From Sphingopyxis sp. RIFCSPHIGHO2_12_FULL_65_19 (lineage in GTDB: Bacteria > Pseudomonadota > Alphaproteobacteria > Sphingomonadales > Sphingomonadaceae), in assembly GCF_001830555.1 (NCBI RefSeq), contig NZ_MIAM01000049.1:1-48843 (forward strand): 48,843 nucleotides of DNA, written 5' to 3'. The notes beneath the pieces were generated by a model. That model was not told where the DNA came from. It saw nothing but the letters and a program-made list of their open reading frames with translations, and searched no databases. A program made the position numbers and the translations under genes. This document shows, piece after piece, positions 16,678 through 25,847 of the stretch. Position 1 is the stretch's first letter. Each line of letters begins with the position of its first letter.

Positions 16678-17386
16678 TACGCCTCCAGCGAAAATACCAG
16701 ACCTCGTGCCCCTGCGCGCGCGCCTTGGCTTCGTACCGCGTTTCGGGCCAGCCGCCGGGGCGGACGAGGAAGTCCTGCGCGTCCTTTGCCAGCCATTGGA
16801 ACTGATGACGATGGCGCCGCATCACCATTAATGCGTGCGCGAGATAGATGGGATGATCGGTGCCGAACCGGAACTCGCCGCCGGGCTTCAGCTTTGCCGC
16901 GATAAGGTCCAGCGGGCCGTCGTTCATCATCCGCCGCTTGGCATGGCGCGCCTTGGGCCAGGGATCGGGATGGAGCAGATAGGCGAAGCTCAGCGCCCCG
17001 TCGGGAATGCGCCGCAGCACTTCGAGCGCGTCGCCATGATGGATGCGGACGTTGCCGAGCGGCAGCCGCGCACCATGGTCTCCCGCGACATGGACCAGCG
17101 CCTGTGCGACGCCGTTGATGAAGGGTTCGGCGCCGATGAAGCCATGGTCGGGCAGCATGTCGGCGCGTCCCGCCATATGCTCGCCGCCGCCGAAGCCGAT
17201 CTCGAAATGCAGCGGCCGGTCGTAACCGAACAGGCGTGTCGCGGTCACGTCGCCGTCGGTCGGCACCGCGATTTGCGGCAACAGCGTGTCGACCAGCTCT
17301 TGCTGGCCTGCGCGCAGGGGTTTGCCCTTTGAACGGCCATAGAGGCGGTTGATCGTGGTCGGGTCGCCGGGCTTATGTGCAGTCAT
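16673..17386 (-). CDS. trmB: tRNA (guanine-N7-)-methyltransferase
   Basis: 237 residues. Makes m7G46 in tRNA using S-adenosylmethionine. Family motifs: LHFEIGFGGGEHM (SAM-binding motif I), GAEPFINGVAQAL, the post-I segment IHHGDA, and YLLHPDPWPKARHAKRR, which is the conserved F/Y..DPWPK.RH.KRR catalytic/tRNA-binding motif, followed by LKPGGEFRFGTDHP. The start at MTAHKPGD (17386) is chosen because the N-terminal extension of the longer frame runs into the neighbouring gene. It neighbours metK, which makes its cofactor, an order common in sphingomonads. Confidence 0.95.
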   Translation of the reverse strand: MTAHKPGDPTTINRLYGRSKGKPLRAGQQELVDTLLPQIAVPTDGDVTATRLFGYDRPLHFEIGFGGGEHMAGRADMLPDHGFIGAEPFINGVAQALVHVAGDHGARLPLGNVRIHHGDALEVLRRIPDGALSFAYLLHPDPWPKARHAKRRMMNDGPLDLIAAKLKPGGEFRFGTDHPIYLAHALMVMRRHRHQFQWLAKDAQDFLVRPGGWPETRYEAKARAQGHEVWYFRWRRI

Positions 17387-17462
17387 GGCGCGCGCCCTAG
17401 CCGAGCCAAGGTCGTCGGGGCAAGCGCTGCAAATGGCGGGACCGGCCTGCGCCCCCGCACTG

Positions 17463-18425
17463 TTAAGGATTTGGCGTGACGGCCACGGTGCGCGAGCCAT
17501 TTATCAGGGCCAAGATTCGCTGTGGCGACGGCATTTTATCCTGCGCCACCAATGTAAAAATATTCTTCGCCGTGTAAAAATTCGACGAATAATATCCGGC
17601 TTGCGGCAGGACCGACACGCCGTTGCCATTGTCGCCGACTGCGAGCAGATAGCGATCGCTCATTCCACTAGGGCGATATACCGCGCGATTACTTTCCAAT
17701 GTCGTGTCGCGGCACCATAGCGCCGCGCGGAGCGTCGGTGCTGCGCTTGTTATGCCGGTCGTCAGAACCGACGGGCTGGCCTTTGAATCGGCAGCCGTGC
17801 CGAAGGTGAGTTTGGACGGGCAATCGGCAATTGGCCGCACCGGGCCCAGGGCGCGGGTCGGGGCAGGAAAACGGATCTCGTGCAGCGCGCTTTCCATGAT
17901 CGCCGAGACGGCGGCGGGCGACTTGCCGAAGCTGGTCATCCGCATTTTCACATACCAGCCGTTGACGGCAAAGATGGCGATGCCGGTGGCGGTTATCGTT
18001 TTGTGGCCCTGCGGCACATAGACCATTTTGAGCCCGCTGTTGGCCGCTTGTCCCGGCGGCGTAAAGCTCATTGGTGGAACAGGCGTCGCCCACGCCTGCT
18101 TCTTGTCCAGCAGGATCGCTGTCTGCGACTGCGCCATCCAGATCGGTACCGAGCCTGTCGTGTCGCGGAAAATAAAGAAGGTAATGGCATCACGGCCCGG
18201 GCCACCGAACCCGACGCTGACGTCGAGGTCGGGGCCGATAATGATCTTGCCGTTAAAGCGCGGGCTGCCGCCAAGCGTTGGCGGCACGACGATGCCGCTG
18301 GACGAATGGGTCCACGATTCGCCGGTTTTAAAGGCAATATCGGTCGGCGTCTGTGCGGCCGCCATCTCGGGCGCCAGCGCGACCAGCGCGCCCGCGAAAA
18401 TCGTCGCGATCCGGTGCTTCGACAT
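17463..18425 (-). CDS. Exported protein of unknown function
   Basis: 320 residues, start at 18425 with AAAGGGGGG upstream. Signal peptide (about 1-24, ending EMAAAQ). The mature part is rich in beta strands, small and polar residues, with no catalytic motif I recognise; two cysteines (ADCPSKLTF, LWCRDTT) could form a disulphide. It is probably periplasmic. It lies on the same strand between metK and trmB but has its own ribosome binding site and a 91-bp gap after metK, so cotranscription is possible and functional linkage unproven. Confidence 0.7.
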   Translation of the reverse strand: MSKHRIATIFAGALVALAPEMAAAQTPTDIAFKTGESWTHSSSGIVVPPTLGGSPRFNGKIIIGPDLDVSVGFGGPGRDAITFFIFRDTTGSVPIWMAQSQTAILLDKKQAWATPVPPMSFTPPGQAANSGLKMVYVPQGHKTITATGIAIFAVNGWYVKMRMTSFGKSPAAVSAIMESALHEIRFPAPTRALGPVRPIADCPSKLTFGTAADSKASPSVLTTGITSAAPTLRAALWCRDTTLESNRAVYRPSGMSDRYLLAVGDNGNGVSVLPQAGYYSSNFYTAKNIFTLVAQDKMPSPQRILALINGSRTVAVTPNP

Positions 18426-18516
18426 CTTAATCCCCCCTTTACCCAGAGGGATAGCTGTCACAAGTCGCGCCGCGGCGCAAGCGATCCGTCCGAAAGAAAG
18501 GGCTGGAATCTGCGCC

Positions 18517-19737
18517 TCAGGCGGTGAGCGCCGCTTTCAGCTTGTCAACCAGGTCGGTGCGCTCCCACGGAAAGGCGTCACCCGTCGCGGTGCGGCCGAA
18601 GTGACCATAAGCGGCGGTCTGCTGATAGATCGGCTTGTTGAGACCGAGGTGGGTGCGGATGCCCTTCGGCGTCAGGCGCACCAACTGCGGGATGACCGCC
18701 TCGATCTTGCCCTCATCGACCGTGCCGGTGCCGTGCAGGTCGACATAGATCGACAACGGTTCGGCGACGCCGATCGCATAGCTGAGCTGGATCGTGCAGC
18801 GACGGGCGAGGCCCGCGGCGACGATGTTCTTGGCGAGGTAACGGGTGATATAGGCCGCCGAACGATCGACCTTGGTCGGGTCCTTGCCGCTGAACGCGCC
18901 GCCGCCGTGCGGGCTGGCGCCGCCATAGGTGTCGACGATGATCTTGCGGCCGGTCAGGCCCGCGTCGCCGTCCGGCCCGCCGATCTCGAAACGGCCGGTC
19001 GGGTTGATGTGATAGACGGTGTTCGCGGTCAGCAACTCGGCGGGCAGTACGTCGGCGATCACGCCGAGCACATATTTGCGCAGCTCGGTATATTTTGCTT
19101 CGTCGCCTTCGCCATTGTGGAAATAATAGCCCGGTGCATGTTGGGTCGATACGACGATCGCGGTCGCCTCGACCGGGCGCTCGTTGGCGTAGCGCAGCGT
19201 CACCTGGCTCTTCGTGTCGGGTTCGAGGAAGGGCGCGATGCCTGCCTTGCGGTCGGCGGCCATGCGTTCGAGGATCTTGTGGCTGTAATCGAGCGTCGCA
19301 GGCATCAGGTCGGGGGTTTCATCCGACGCATAACCGAACATGATCCCCTGGTCGCCGGCGCCTTCATCCTTGTCGCCGCTTTCGTCGACGCCCTGTGCGA
19401 TATGCGCCGACTGGGCATGAAGATTGTTTTCAAAGCGGAAGCTTTCCCAGTGGAAGCCATCCTGCGCATAGCCGATGTCCTTCACCGTCTTGCGCACCGT
19501 GGCTTCGATCTCTTCGAGCGCGCCCGGCGCCCATTCGTCATTCTCGAACACGCCCTTGCAACGGATTTCGCCGGCAAGGACGACCAGCTGGGTGGTGGTC
19601 AGCGTTTCGCATGCGACGCGGGCTTCGGGGTCCTTCGACAGAAACAGGTCGACGATCGAGTCGCTAATCTGGTCGGCCACCTTGTCGGGATGTCCTTCGG
19701 ACACGCTTTCGGAGGTGAAAAGGAAGCTGTTGCGCAT
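18517..19737 (-). CDS. metK: S-adenosylmethionine synthetase
   Basis: 406 residues. Forms S-adenosylmethionine from methionine and ATP. Signatures: [20 protein letters not shown] at the N-terminus, the hexapeptide-type [12 protein letters not shown] and the glycine-rich loop [16 protein letters not shown], all intact. Length is slightly above the roughly 385-residue bacterial norm, as usual in alphaproteobacteria. It follows lnt on the same strand after 50 bp; a near-perfect dyad in that gap (19757-19778) suggests independent control by a methionine-cycle regulator. Confidence 0.97.
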   Translation of the reverse strand: MRNSFLFTSESVSEGHPDKVADQISDSIVDLFLSKDPEARVACETLTTTQLVVLAGEIRCKGVFENDEWAPGALEEIEATVRKTVKDIGYAQDGFHWESFRFENNLHAQSAHIAQGVDESGDKDEGAGDQGIMFGYASDETPDLMPATLDYSHKILERMAADRKAGIAPFLEPDTKSQVTLRYANERPVEATAIVVSTQHAPGYYFHNGEGDEAKYTELRKYVLGVIADVLPAELLTANTVYHINPTGRFEIGGPDGDAGLTGRKIIVDTYGGASPHGGGAFSGKDPTKVDRSAAYITRYLAKNIVAAGLARRCTIQLSYAIGVAEPLSIYVDLHGTGTVDEGKIEAVIPQLVRLTPKGIRTHLGLNKPIYQQTAAYGHFGRTATGDAFPWERTDLVDKLKAALTA

Positions 19738-19756
19738 GGAGAGCCTTCTGTGAACG

Positions 19757-19778
19757 GATATAAAGGAAGCTTTATGTC
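19757..19778. promoter_or_regulatory. metK operator-like dyad
   Basis: Arms GATATAAAG and CTTTATGTC around GAAG match as inverted repeats at 8 of 9 positions. The dyad ends 20 bases upstream of the metK ATG. No riboswitch-sized leader exists, so control by a protein, for instance an ArsR-type SAH sensor as known for methionine-cycle genes, or by a small hairpin, is more likely. Confidence 0.5.
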
Positions 19779-19787
19779 GGTGCGCTG

Positions 19788-21413
19788 TTAACGCCCGCGC
19801 CGCCGAAAGGCAATGCCCAGCGCGAACAGCAGCAACGCAAATCCGACGGGCAGAAGGTTGCCGAAGCGCGCGAACAGCGTGGGGGCGTGGGCGGGCGGCA
19901 GTAGCGTGTCGATCCGTCCCGCGGCGTGCATCGGGAGCGATTCGATCAGCCGGCCGTCAGCGCCGATCACCGCGCTGATCCCCGTCGGAGTGGCGCGCAC
20001 GACGGGCAAGCCTTCCTCGATCGCGCGCAGCCGCGCCTGCGCCAGATGCTGCGGCGGACCCCATGCGCCGAACCACGCGTCGTTCGACGGGTTGAAGATG
20101 AAATCGGGGCGGTGGTCGCGATCGACGACCTGGCCCGAAAAGATGATTTCGTAACAGATTTGCAGGCCCGCCCGGCCGAAAGCGCCGAGGTCGAGGGTGC
20201 GGGCGCCGGGGCCGGGCCAGAAATCGATGTCGCCGGGGGCGAGCCGCGACAAGCCGATCGCCGACAGCACCGGGCGCAGCGGCAGATATTCACCATAGGG
20301 GACCAGATGCGCCTTGTCGTAACGCGGGCCAAGGGTGCCGTCGGAATGGACGGTCATGACCGCATTGCGCGCCCCGATAACATCGCCGCTGCGATCGAGT
20401 TCAAGCTTGAGCGCGCCGAGCAGCATCAGGTCGCCGGGGTTCATGAGCGCGGCCAACCGCGCGCGCGCCGTGGCGGGCGAGCGGTCGTAATAGACCACTG
20501 GATAGCCCCATTCGAGATAGTCGGGCACCGCCGCCTCGGGCCACAGGATCAGGCGCGGGGTGTCGTCCTTCGGCGCGGTCAGCCGCGCGAGCTTGGCGAA
20601 ATTGGCGTCGGCCTTTGCGCCCACCCATTTGTCGGCCTGGCCGACATTGGGCTGGACGACGGTGATGGGGATGGTTCCCTCCTCCATCGGACGTTGGGCG
20701 GATGGGAACGGCGCGAAATAGACGAGGGCCATGAAGGCGGCGATCACAACGCCAAAGCCGAGTTGAGTCATGAGCTGGCGGCGTTCCGATAGATCGCGTG
20801 GCGCCTCGTCGGTCGTGCGGCGCTGAAAATAGGGGAGCACGTAAATCGCCGCGACAATGAAAACGAGTCCGGACAAGCCGTAAGTCCCGATCCATTGCGC
20901 CGGTTGGGCGAAGCCGATTGCAACGGCACCCAGCGGATTCCACGCGAAGCCGGTGAATACCCAGCTACGCAGCCACTCGGTCAGCGTCCACAGCGCCGCA
21001 AAGGCAAGAATATAGGACGGTGCGGTCAAGCGCGTCACCGGTTCGCCCCAACTGCGCACCATCCATGCCCCCCACGCCGCCAGTGCCGGATACACCGCCA
21101 GATACAGCGCCAGCAGCACCACCGCGATCCACCCCAGCCACGCGGGCATCGCCGCCTGATAGGTGAACGCCGTCGCGATCCAGTTCAGCCCAACGACGAA
21201 ATGCCCGACCCCGAACGCCCAGCCGATCCCGAACGTTCGCCAGCCCTTGGGGCTGCGCGCCACGAGCGCCATCCAGCCCGCGAGCGCGAGCAGTGTCAGG
21301 GGCCAGAGATGGAGCGGCGCAAACCCCGTCGCCGAAATGGCGCCCAGCGTCAGGGCAATCAGCTTGGGCCAGCGGTCGGCAAAAGCGGCGATGCGGGGGG
21401 ATAGCGCGGTCAC
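19788..21413 (-). CDS. lnt: Apolipoprotein N-acyltransferase
   Basis: 541 residues. Adds the third acyl chain to the N-terminal cysteine of lipoproteins at the inner membrane. The N-terminal half holds about six membrane helices (for example [36 protein letters not shown]). The C-terminal half is a nitrilase-like domain with the Glu-Lys-Cys triad: Glu in [12 protein letters not shown], Lys in [17 protein letters not shown] and Cys in [13 protein letters not shown] final membrane helix ends [12 protein letters not shown]. It is directly upstream of metK and probably in the same operon. Confidence 0.95.
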   Translation of the reverse strand: MTALSPRIAAFADRWPKLIALTLGAISATGFAPLHLWPLTLLALAGWMALVARSPKGWRTFGIGWAFGVGHFVVGLNWIATAFTYQAAMPAWLGWIAVVLLALYLAVYPALAAWGAWMVRSWGEPVTRLTAPSYILAFAALWTLTEWLRSWVFTGFAWNPLGAVAIGFAQPAQWIGTYGLSGLVFIVAAIYVLPYFQRRTTDEAPRDLSERRQLMTQLGFGVVIAAFMALVYFAPFPSAQRPMEEGTIPITVVQPNVGQADKWVGAKADANFAKLARLTAPKDDTPRLILWPEAAVPDYLEWGYPVVYYDRSPATARARLAALMNPGDLMLLGALKLELDRSGDVIGARNAVMTVHSDGTLGPRYDKAHLVPYGEYLPLRPVLSAIGLSRLAPGDIDFWPGPGARTLDLGAFGRAGLQICYEIIFSGQVVDRDHRPDFIFNPSNDAWFGAWGPPQHLAQARLRAIEEGLPVVRATPTGISAVIGADGRLIESLPMHAAGRIDTLLPPAHAPTLFARFGNLLPVGFALLLFALGIAFRRRGR

Positions 21414-21446
21414 GCGCGCTGCTTTAGCCGGGCGCGTTGATGCCCA

Positions 21447-21908
21447 CTAGAGCATATATTTCATCTTGATCGCCTGATGCGTGTCCCCGGCCACCGCAAA
21501 GCTTGCCGATTTGAACTTGGGTGCACCCATGCCGATCGCCGGGTTGCGCGAAAAGCCAAAGCCTTCCTTTGGCATGAACAGCGCCATATCCATTTTGTTA
21601 TTGCTGTTTTCGTCGTGGACGACGGCGACGGCATAGGTGCCATCGGCAGGGGCCGAAATCTTGAAGCCACCCGCATTTGCCGCTTTTACCGCCATCCGAA
21701 CCGACGCCTTGTCCTTACTGCAATCGGGAAAGGCCTTGGGATTGGCGGTCAGGCAGACGAGCACCTGCCCCTTTGTGCTGCGCAGGCCCGTTATGCTGAC
21801 GTCAACCGTCGGCGGCGGCGGGCTTGCGGCGACGCTGAGCAGCGGCAAAAGTGCCAAGCCCGATATCCGTGCCGCAAATTTTGTCCCAGAAACGGAAATA
21901 AAGCCCAT
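21447..21908 (-). CDS. DUF2141 exported protein
   Basis: 153 residues, start at 21908 with GGGGGAA upstream. Signal peptide (about 8-27, ISGLALLPLLSVAAS). The mature domain has the DUF2141 pattern: VDVSITGLRSTKGQVLVCL, DGTYAVAVVHDENSNNKMD and KEGFGFSRNPAIGMGAPKFKSASFAV. Members are small periplasmic beta-sandwich proteins of unknown role, often beside fatty-acid or carotenoid modifying genes. Its first 107 bases overlap out of frame with the end of the hydroxylase gene, so the signal peptide is encoded within that gene's 3' end. Confidence 0.85.
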   Translation of the reverse strand: MGFISVSGTKFAARISGLALLPLLSVAASPPPPTVDVSITGLRSTKGQVLVCLTANPKAFPDCSKDKASVRMAVKAANAGGFKISAPADGTYAVAVVHDENSNNKMDMALFMPKEGFGFSRNPAIGMGAPKFKSASFAVAGDTHQAIKMKYML

Positions 21909-22560
21909 AATTCCCCCGGTAAGCGGCATGATGCGCGTCGTGATGCGTCGCGGTTATCAGCCATCGCCCTGCTGGTCCATGAACAAGCGCGCGCGGAAAC
22001 ATCTCCCACCCCATATGATTGCCGACGCCCATCACGGTCATGATCGTCAGCACCAGCCCCAGCACCGCGACATGGATCGGAAGGATGAACACCAGCGCCG
22101 GGATCACCACCGCGCCGGTCATCGCTTCCAGCGGGTGGAAGCTCATCGCCGCCCAGGCGGTCGGCGGGCGGCTGTCATGATGCACACTGTGCGCCAGGCG
22201 GAACAGCCGCGGCCGATGCATCCAACGATGCGTCCAGTAAAACCATGTGTCGTGCAGGACCAGATAGGCGAGCAGGCTGATGGGCAGATACCAGAGCGGC
22301 AGGACGTTCCAATCGGTATAGATGCGCGTCCAGCCCCGTTCCTGCCATCCCCACGCCACGACCCCGGCGGGAAGTCCGTAGATTGCGGCGCTGGCAAGGC
22401 TCCACCCGATTTCACGCCGCATCTGCGGTCCAAGCCCGCGATAGAGGTCTGGATGCCGGAGCCGGGTCGCGAAGGCGAAGGCGCCACTGGTGATCAGATA
22501 TCGCACGCCGACGATGGCGGTCATCGCAAGCGCGGAAAAAAGGATCGCCCAGCCGGTCAT
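21802..22560 (-). CDS. Sterol desaturase / fatty acid hydroxylase family protein
   Basis: 252-residue integral membrane di-iron oxygenase. The histidine boxes of the ERG3-like superfamily are all visible: HDTWFYWTHRWMH, LAHSVHHDS and THHDAHH, set among four or five membrane helices. It would hydroxylate or desaturate a lipid substrate. Length and box spacing fit the sterol desaturase family rather than the shorter CrtZ carotenoid hydroxylase, but the position divergent to crtY (73 bp) makes a carotenoid substrate worth considering. Coupled by overlap to the DUF2141 gene. Confidence 0.85.
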   Translation of the reverse strand: MTGWAILFSALAMTAIVGVRYLITSGAFAFATRLRHPDLYRGLGPQMRREIGWSLASAAIYGLPAGVVAWGWQERGWTRIYTDWNVLPLWYLPISLLAYLVLHDTWFYWTHRWMHRPRLFRLAHSVHHDSRPPTAWAAMSFHPLEAMTGAVVIPALVFILPIHVAVLGLVLTIMTVMGVGNHMGWEMFPRALVHGPAGRWLITATHHDAHHAAYRGNYGLYFRFWDKICGTDIGLGTFAAAQRRRKPAAADG

Positions 22561-22633
22561 GCGGCAAGGCTAAACGCTCGCGCCCATGTTGCAATGGCTT
22601 TGCGCTTCGCGCTGGGGTGGCTAAGGCGGAACG

Positions 22634-23791
22634 ATGGCGGGGCAAAGTTTCGATAAATGCGATATCGCGATCGTCGGCGGCGGCCTCGCCGGTGGCCTGG
22701 CGGCGCTGTGCCTGGCGGCAAAGCGGCCCGATCTCGATGTCCGGCTTGTCGAACCCGGTCCGATCGGCGGCAACCATATCTGGTCCTTTTTCGACAGCGA
22801 CATTGCGAAAAAGGACCGCTGGCTCGTTGCGCCGCTGGTCCGTTGTCATTGGGAAAGTTATGACGTCGCCTTCCCCGCGCGCGCGCGCAAGGTGCGGATG
22901 GGATATAAGAGCATTACCGGCGAAGCCCTCGCCACAGCGGTCGCCGCGGCGCTGCCCGCGGACCGGATCATCGCCGACAGGGCCAAGCATGTCGCACCCG
23001 ACCATGTCCTGCTGGCGCGTGGCGGGCGGCTGTTGGCAAAGCATGTCATCGACGCGCGCGGCACCGGAAAGACGTCGATGCTTGACTGCGGCTGGCAGAA
23101 ATTCGTGGGTCAGGCGCTGACCGTCGAAGGCGGGCATGGCATCGACCGGCCGCTCGTCATGGACGCCACGGTCGAGCAGCTCGACGGCTATCGCTTTATC
23201 TATCTGCTGCCTTTCGATGCGGAGACAATCTTTGTTGAAGACACATATTATAGTGACAGCCCCGATCTTGACGTCGCAGCCGTCCGCGATCGAATCGCAA
23301 CCTATGCGCAGCGCCGCCAGTGGAACGTCACGGCTGTGACGCGCGAGGAAACCGGGATGTTGCCAGTCGTCGTCGCGGGCGATTTCGATCGGCTGTGGCC
23401 CGCGGTCGATCGAACGGCGCGCATCGGCGTGCGCGCCGGCGAATTCCACGCGATGACCGGCTATTCCTTGCCCGCCGCGGTGCGAACGGCGGCGGCGCTG
23501 CCCGCGCTCGTCGATCGCGGCGACCTAGCCGCCCGCCTGCGCGGCCGCGCCGCGGCATCGTGGCGCCGTCAGCGCTTTTACCGCATGTTGGGTGCGATGC
23601 TGTTCCGCGCCGCCGATCCGGACGCGCGTTACCGCATTTTCCAGCGTTTTTACGGGCTCGCGCCCGGGCTGATCGCGCGTTTTTATGCGGGCCGGTCGAA
23701 CGCCGCCGACAAATTGCGCATCCTGTCCGGCAAGCCGCCCGTGTCGGTTCGCCGCGCCATTGCCGCGCTTTCGAGGCTGGACTGGCGATGA
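22634..23791 (+). CDS. crtY: Lycopene beta-cyclase
   Basis: 385 residues. Closes both ends of lycopene to beta-carotene rings without net redox change. The dinucleotide-binding start DIAIVGGGLAGGLAAL and the diagnostic GGNHIWSFF early segment mark bacterial CrtY; EDTYYSDSP, GMLPVV and the middle GEFHAMTGYSLPAAV are also typical. First gene of the operon crtY-crtI-LOG-crtB-pnuC-nadR; its stop overlaps the crtI start (ATGA). AAGGCGG upstream can serve as ribosome binding site. Confidence 0.95.
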   Translation: MAGQSFDKCDIAIVGGGLAGGLAALCLAAKRPDLDVRLVEPGPIGGNHIWSFFDSDIAKKDRWLVAPLVRCHWESYDVAFPARARKVRMGYKSITGEALATAVAAALPADRIIADRAKHVAPDHVLLARGGRLLAKHVIDARGTGKTSMLDCGWQKFVGQALTVEGGHGIDRPLVMDATVEQLDGYRFIYLLPFDAETIFVEDTYYSDSPDLDVAAVRDRIATYAQRRQWNVTAVTREETGMLPVVVAGDFDRLWPAVDRTARIGVRAGEFHAMTGYSLPAAVRTAAALPALVDRGDLAARLRGRAAASWRRQRFYRMLGAMLFRAADPDARYRIFQRFYGLAPGLIARFYAGRSNAADKLRILSGKPPVSVRRAIAALSRLDWR

Positions 23792-25266
23792 CGCGCCGCG
23801 CGATCATCATCGGCGCCGGGTTCGGCGGGCTTGCGTTGGCGATCCGGCTTCAGTCGGCGGGGATCGCAACGACGATCGTCGAGGCACGCGACAAGCCCGG
23901 CGGGCGCGCCTATCATTGGCGGCAAGACGGCTTCACCTTTGACGCCGGGCCGACGGTCATCACCGATCCGCCGTGCCTCGAAGAATTATGGGCACTTAGC
24001 GGGCAGGACATGGCGGCTGACATCGACCTGATGCCGGTCATGCCCTTTTATCGTCTCAACTGGCCCGACGGGACGAATTTCGACTATTCCAACGACGAAG
24101 CGGCGCTGCGCGCCGAAATCGCCGCGCTGCACCCCGCCGACGTCGATGGCTATGACCGCTTCATCGCCTATTCAAAGGGCGTTTACGAGCAGGGCTATGT
24201 CAAGCTCGGCTCGGTCGCCTTTCTGAACTTTGCGTCGATGATCAAGGCCGCGCCCGCACTGATGAAATATCAGGCCTGGCGCAGCGTCTATTCGATCGTT
24301 TCCTCCTACGTCCGGGACGAACGGTTGCGGCAGGCGCTGTCGTTCCATACGCTGCTGGTCGGCGGCAATCCGATGACGACGAGCGCGATCTATGCGTTGA
24401 TCCATACGATCGAGAAAGATGGCGGCGTCTGGTTCGCGCGCGGCGGCACCAACGCGCTGGTCGCCGGCATGGTCCGGCTGTTCGAGCGGCTGGGCGGGAC
24501 CTTGCGCCTGGACGATCCGGTCACGCGGATCGAAACCACGGCCGACCGGGCAACCGGCGTGACGACGCAAAGCGGATGGTGCGGCGACGCCGACATGGTG
24601 GCGTGTAACGGCGACCTCATGCACAGCTACCGGACGCTGCTCGCGGATCATCCGCGCGGCGTCAAGGCGGCGCGCAGCCTGTCGCGCAAACGCTGGTCGC
24701 CTTCGCTGTTCGTCGTCCATTTCGGCGTCGAAGGCGTTTATCCCGACATTGCGCATCACAGCATTCTTTTCGGCCCGCGCTACAAGGGACTGCTCGACGA
24801 CATCTACAAGACGGGCGTCATTCCTGACGATTTCTCGCTTTACCTGCATCATCCCAGCATCACCGATCCCGGCATGGCCCCGCCGGGCCAATCGACATTC
24901 TATGCCCTCGCCCCCGTCGCGCATCTGGGCAAGTCGAAGGTCGATTGGGACGGCGCGTTCGGGCGGCAGTTTGCCGACGCCATCCTCGAGGAAGTGGAAC
25001 GCCGCGTCGCGCCCGGCCTTCGCGACCGCATCGTCACGCGCTTTCATTATACGCCCATGGATTTCGGCCGCGACCTGTCGGCGCATCTCGGCAGCGCGTT
25101 CAGCCTCGAACCCGTGCTTTGGCAAAGCGCCTGGTTCCGGGCGCACAACCGCGACGATGTGATTTCCAATCTTTACTTCGTCGGCGCGGGAACGCATCCG
25201 GGCGCGGGTATCCCGGGGGTCGTCGGCAGCGCCAAGGCGACCGCCAATCTGATGTTGGAAATATGA
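23788..25266 (+). CDS. crtI: Phytoene desaturase (lycopene-forming)
   Basis: 492 residues. Introduces four double bonds into phytoene to give lycopene, using FAD. N-terminal FAD motif AIIIGAGFGGLALAIRLQSAG, then EARDKPGGRAYHWRQDGFTFDAGPTVITDP, and the C-terminal bacterial-type desaturase signature NLYFVGAGTHPGAGIPGVVG. Length is typical. The start at 23788 overlaps the crtY stop, and its own stop overlaps the LOG gene start, so all are translationally coupled. Confidence 0.96.
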   Translation: MTRRAIIIGAGFGGLALAIRLQSAGIATTIVEARDKPGGRAYHWRQDGFTFDAGPTVITDPPCLEELWALSGQDMAADIDLMPVMPFYRLNWPDGTNFDYSNDEAALRAEIAALHPADVDGYDRFIAYSKGVYEQGYVKLGSVAFLNFASMIKAAPALMKYQAWRSVYSIVSSYVRDERLRQALSFHTLLVGGNPMTTSAIYALIHTIEKDGGVWFARGGTNALVAGMVRLFERLGGTLRLDDPVTRIETTADRATGVTTQSGWCGDADMVACNGDLMHSYRTLLADHPRGVKAARSLSRKRWSPSLFVVHFGVEGVYPDIAHHSILFGPRYKGLLDDIYKTGVIPDDFSLYLHHPSITDPGMAPPGQSTFYALAPVAHLGKSKVDWDGAFGRQFADAILEEVERRVAPGLRDRIVTRFHYTPMDFGRDLSAHLGSAFSLEPVLWQSAWFRAHNRDDVISNLYFVGAGTHPGAGIPGVVGSAKATANLMLEI

Positions 25267-25847
25267 TGAAACGCCTTGCCGTCTATTGCGGGTCCGCAAC
25301 CCCCGAAGATCCGATCTATATCGAAACCGCGCGCCATGTCGGCCGCACGCTGGCGGAGCGCGGCATCGGCGTCGTTTATGGCGGCGGCCGGCTGGGGCTG
25401 ATGGGCGCCATCGCCGACAGCGCGCTGGAAGCGGGCGGCGAGGTGATCGGTATCATCCCCGATGCGCTCGTCGGCGCCGAGGTCGCGCACCGCGGCTGCA
25501 CCGAATTGCACGTCGTTTCGGGGATGCACGAACGCAAGAAGATGTTCACCGACCTGTCGGACGGCTTCCTGACCATCCCCGGCGGCGTCGGCACGATGGA
25601 TGAATTGTGGGAAGCGATCAGCTGGGCGCAGCTTGGCTATCACAACAAGCCGGTCGGCCTGCTCAATGCCGCGGGCTTTTACAACGACCTGATCGCGTTC
25701 AACCGCCACATGGTCGAGGTCGGGTTTATTCGCCCTGCGCACGCCGGGATCATGATCGTCGACGCGGGGTTGGACGAACTGTTGGGCAAGATGGCCGCGT
25801 ATGAACCGCACAAGACGATTTTCGCGATGAAGGCCGAAAATCTGTAA
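25263..25847 (+). CDS. LOG family protein (cytokinin riboside 5'-monophosphate phosphoribohydrolase type)
   Basis: 194 residues (193 if the second of two adjacent ATGs is used). LOG enzymes release the base from nucleoside 5'-monophosphates. Motifs: VYCGSATPEDPIY at the N-terminus, VVYGGGRLGLMGAIADSAL, MHERKKMFTDLSDGF and PGGVGTMDELWEAISWAQLG, the PGGxGTxxE signature with its catalytic Glu. It is embedded between crtI (ATGA overlap) and crtB (TAATG overlap), an unusual position for a nucleotide hydrolase; two nicotinamide-salvage genes lie downstream in the same operon. Confidence 0.92.
   Translation: MMKRLAVYCGSATPEDPIYIETARHVGRTLAERGIGVVYGGGRLGLMGAIADSALEAGGEVIGIIPDALVGAEVAHRGCTELHVVSGMHERKKMFTDLSDGFLTIPGGVGTMDELWEAISWAQLGYHNKPVGLLNAAGFYNDLIAFNRHMVEVGFIRPAHAGIMIVDAGLDELLGKMAAYEPHKTIFAMKAENL

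Noticed and set aside
19738..19787. SAM riboswitch upstream of metK
   Set aside because: The gap is only 50 bases and shows a protein-operator-like dyad rather than a SAM aptamer core.
21802..22560. crtZ beta-carotene hydroxylase
   Set aside because: Histidine boxes and the 252-residue length fit the sterol desaturase family, not the shorter CrtZ.
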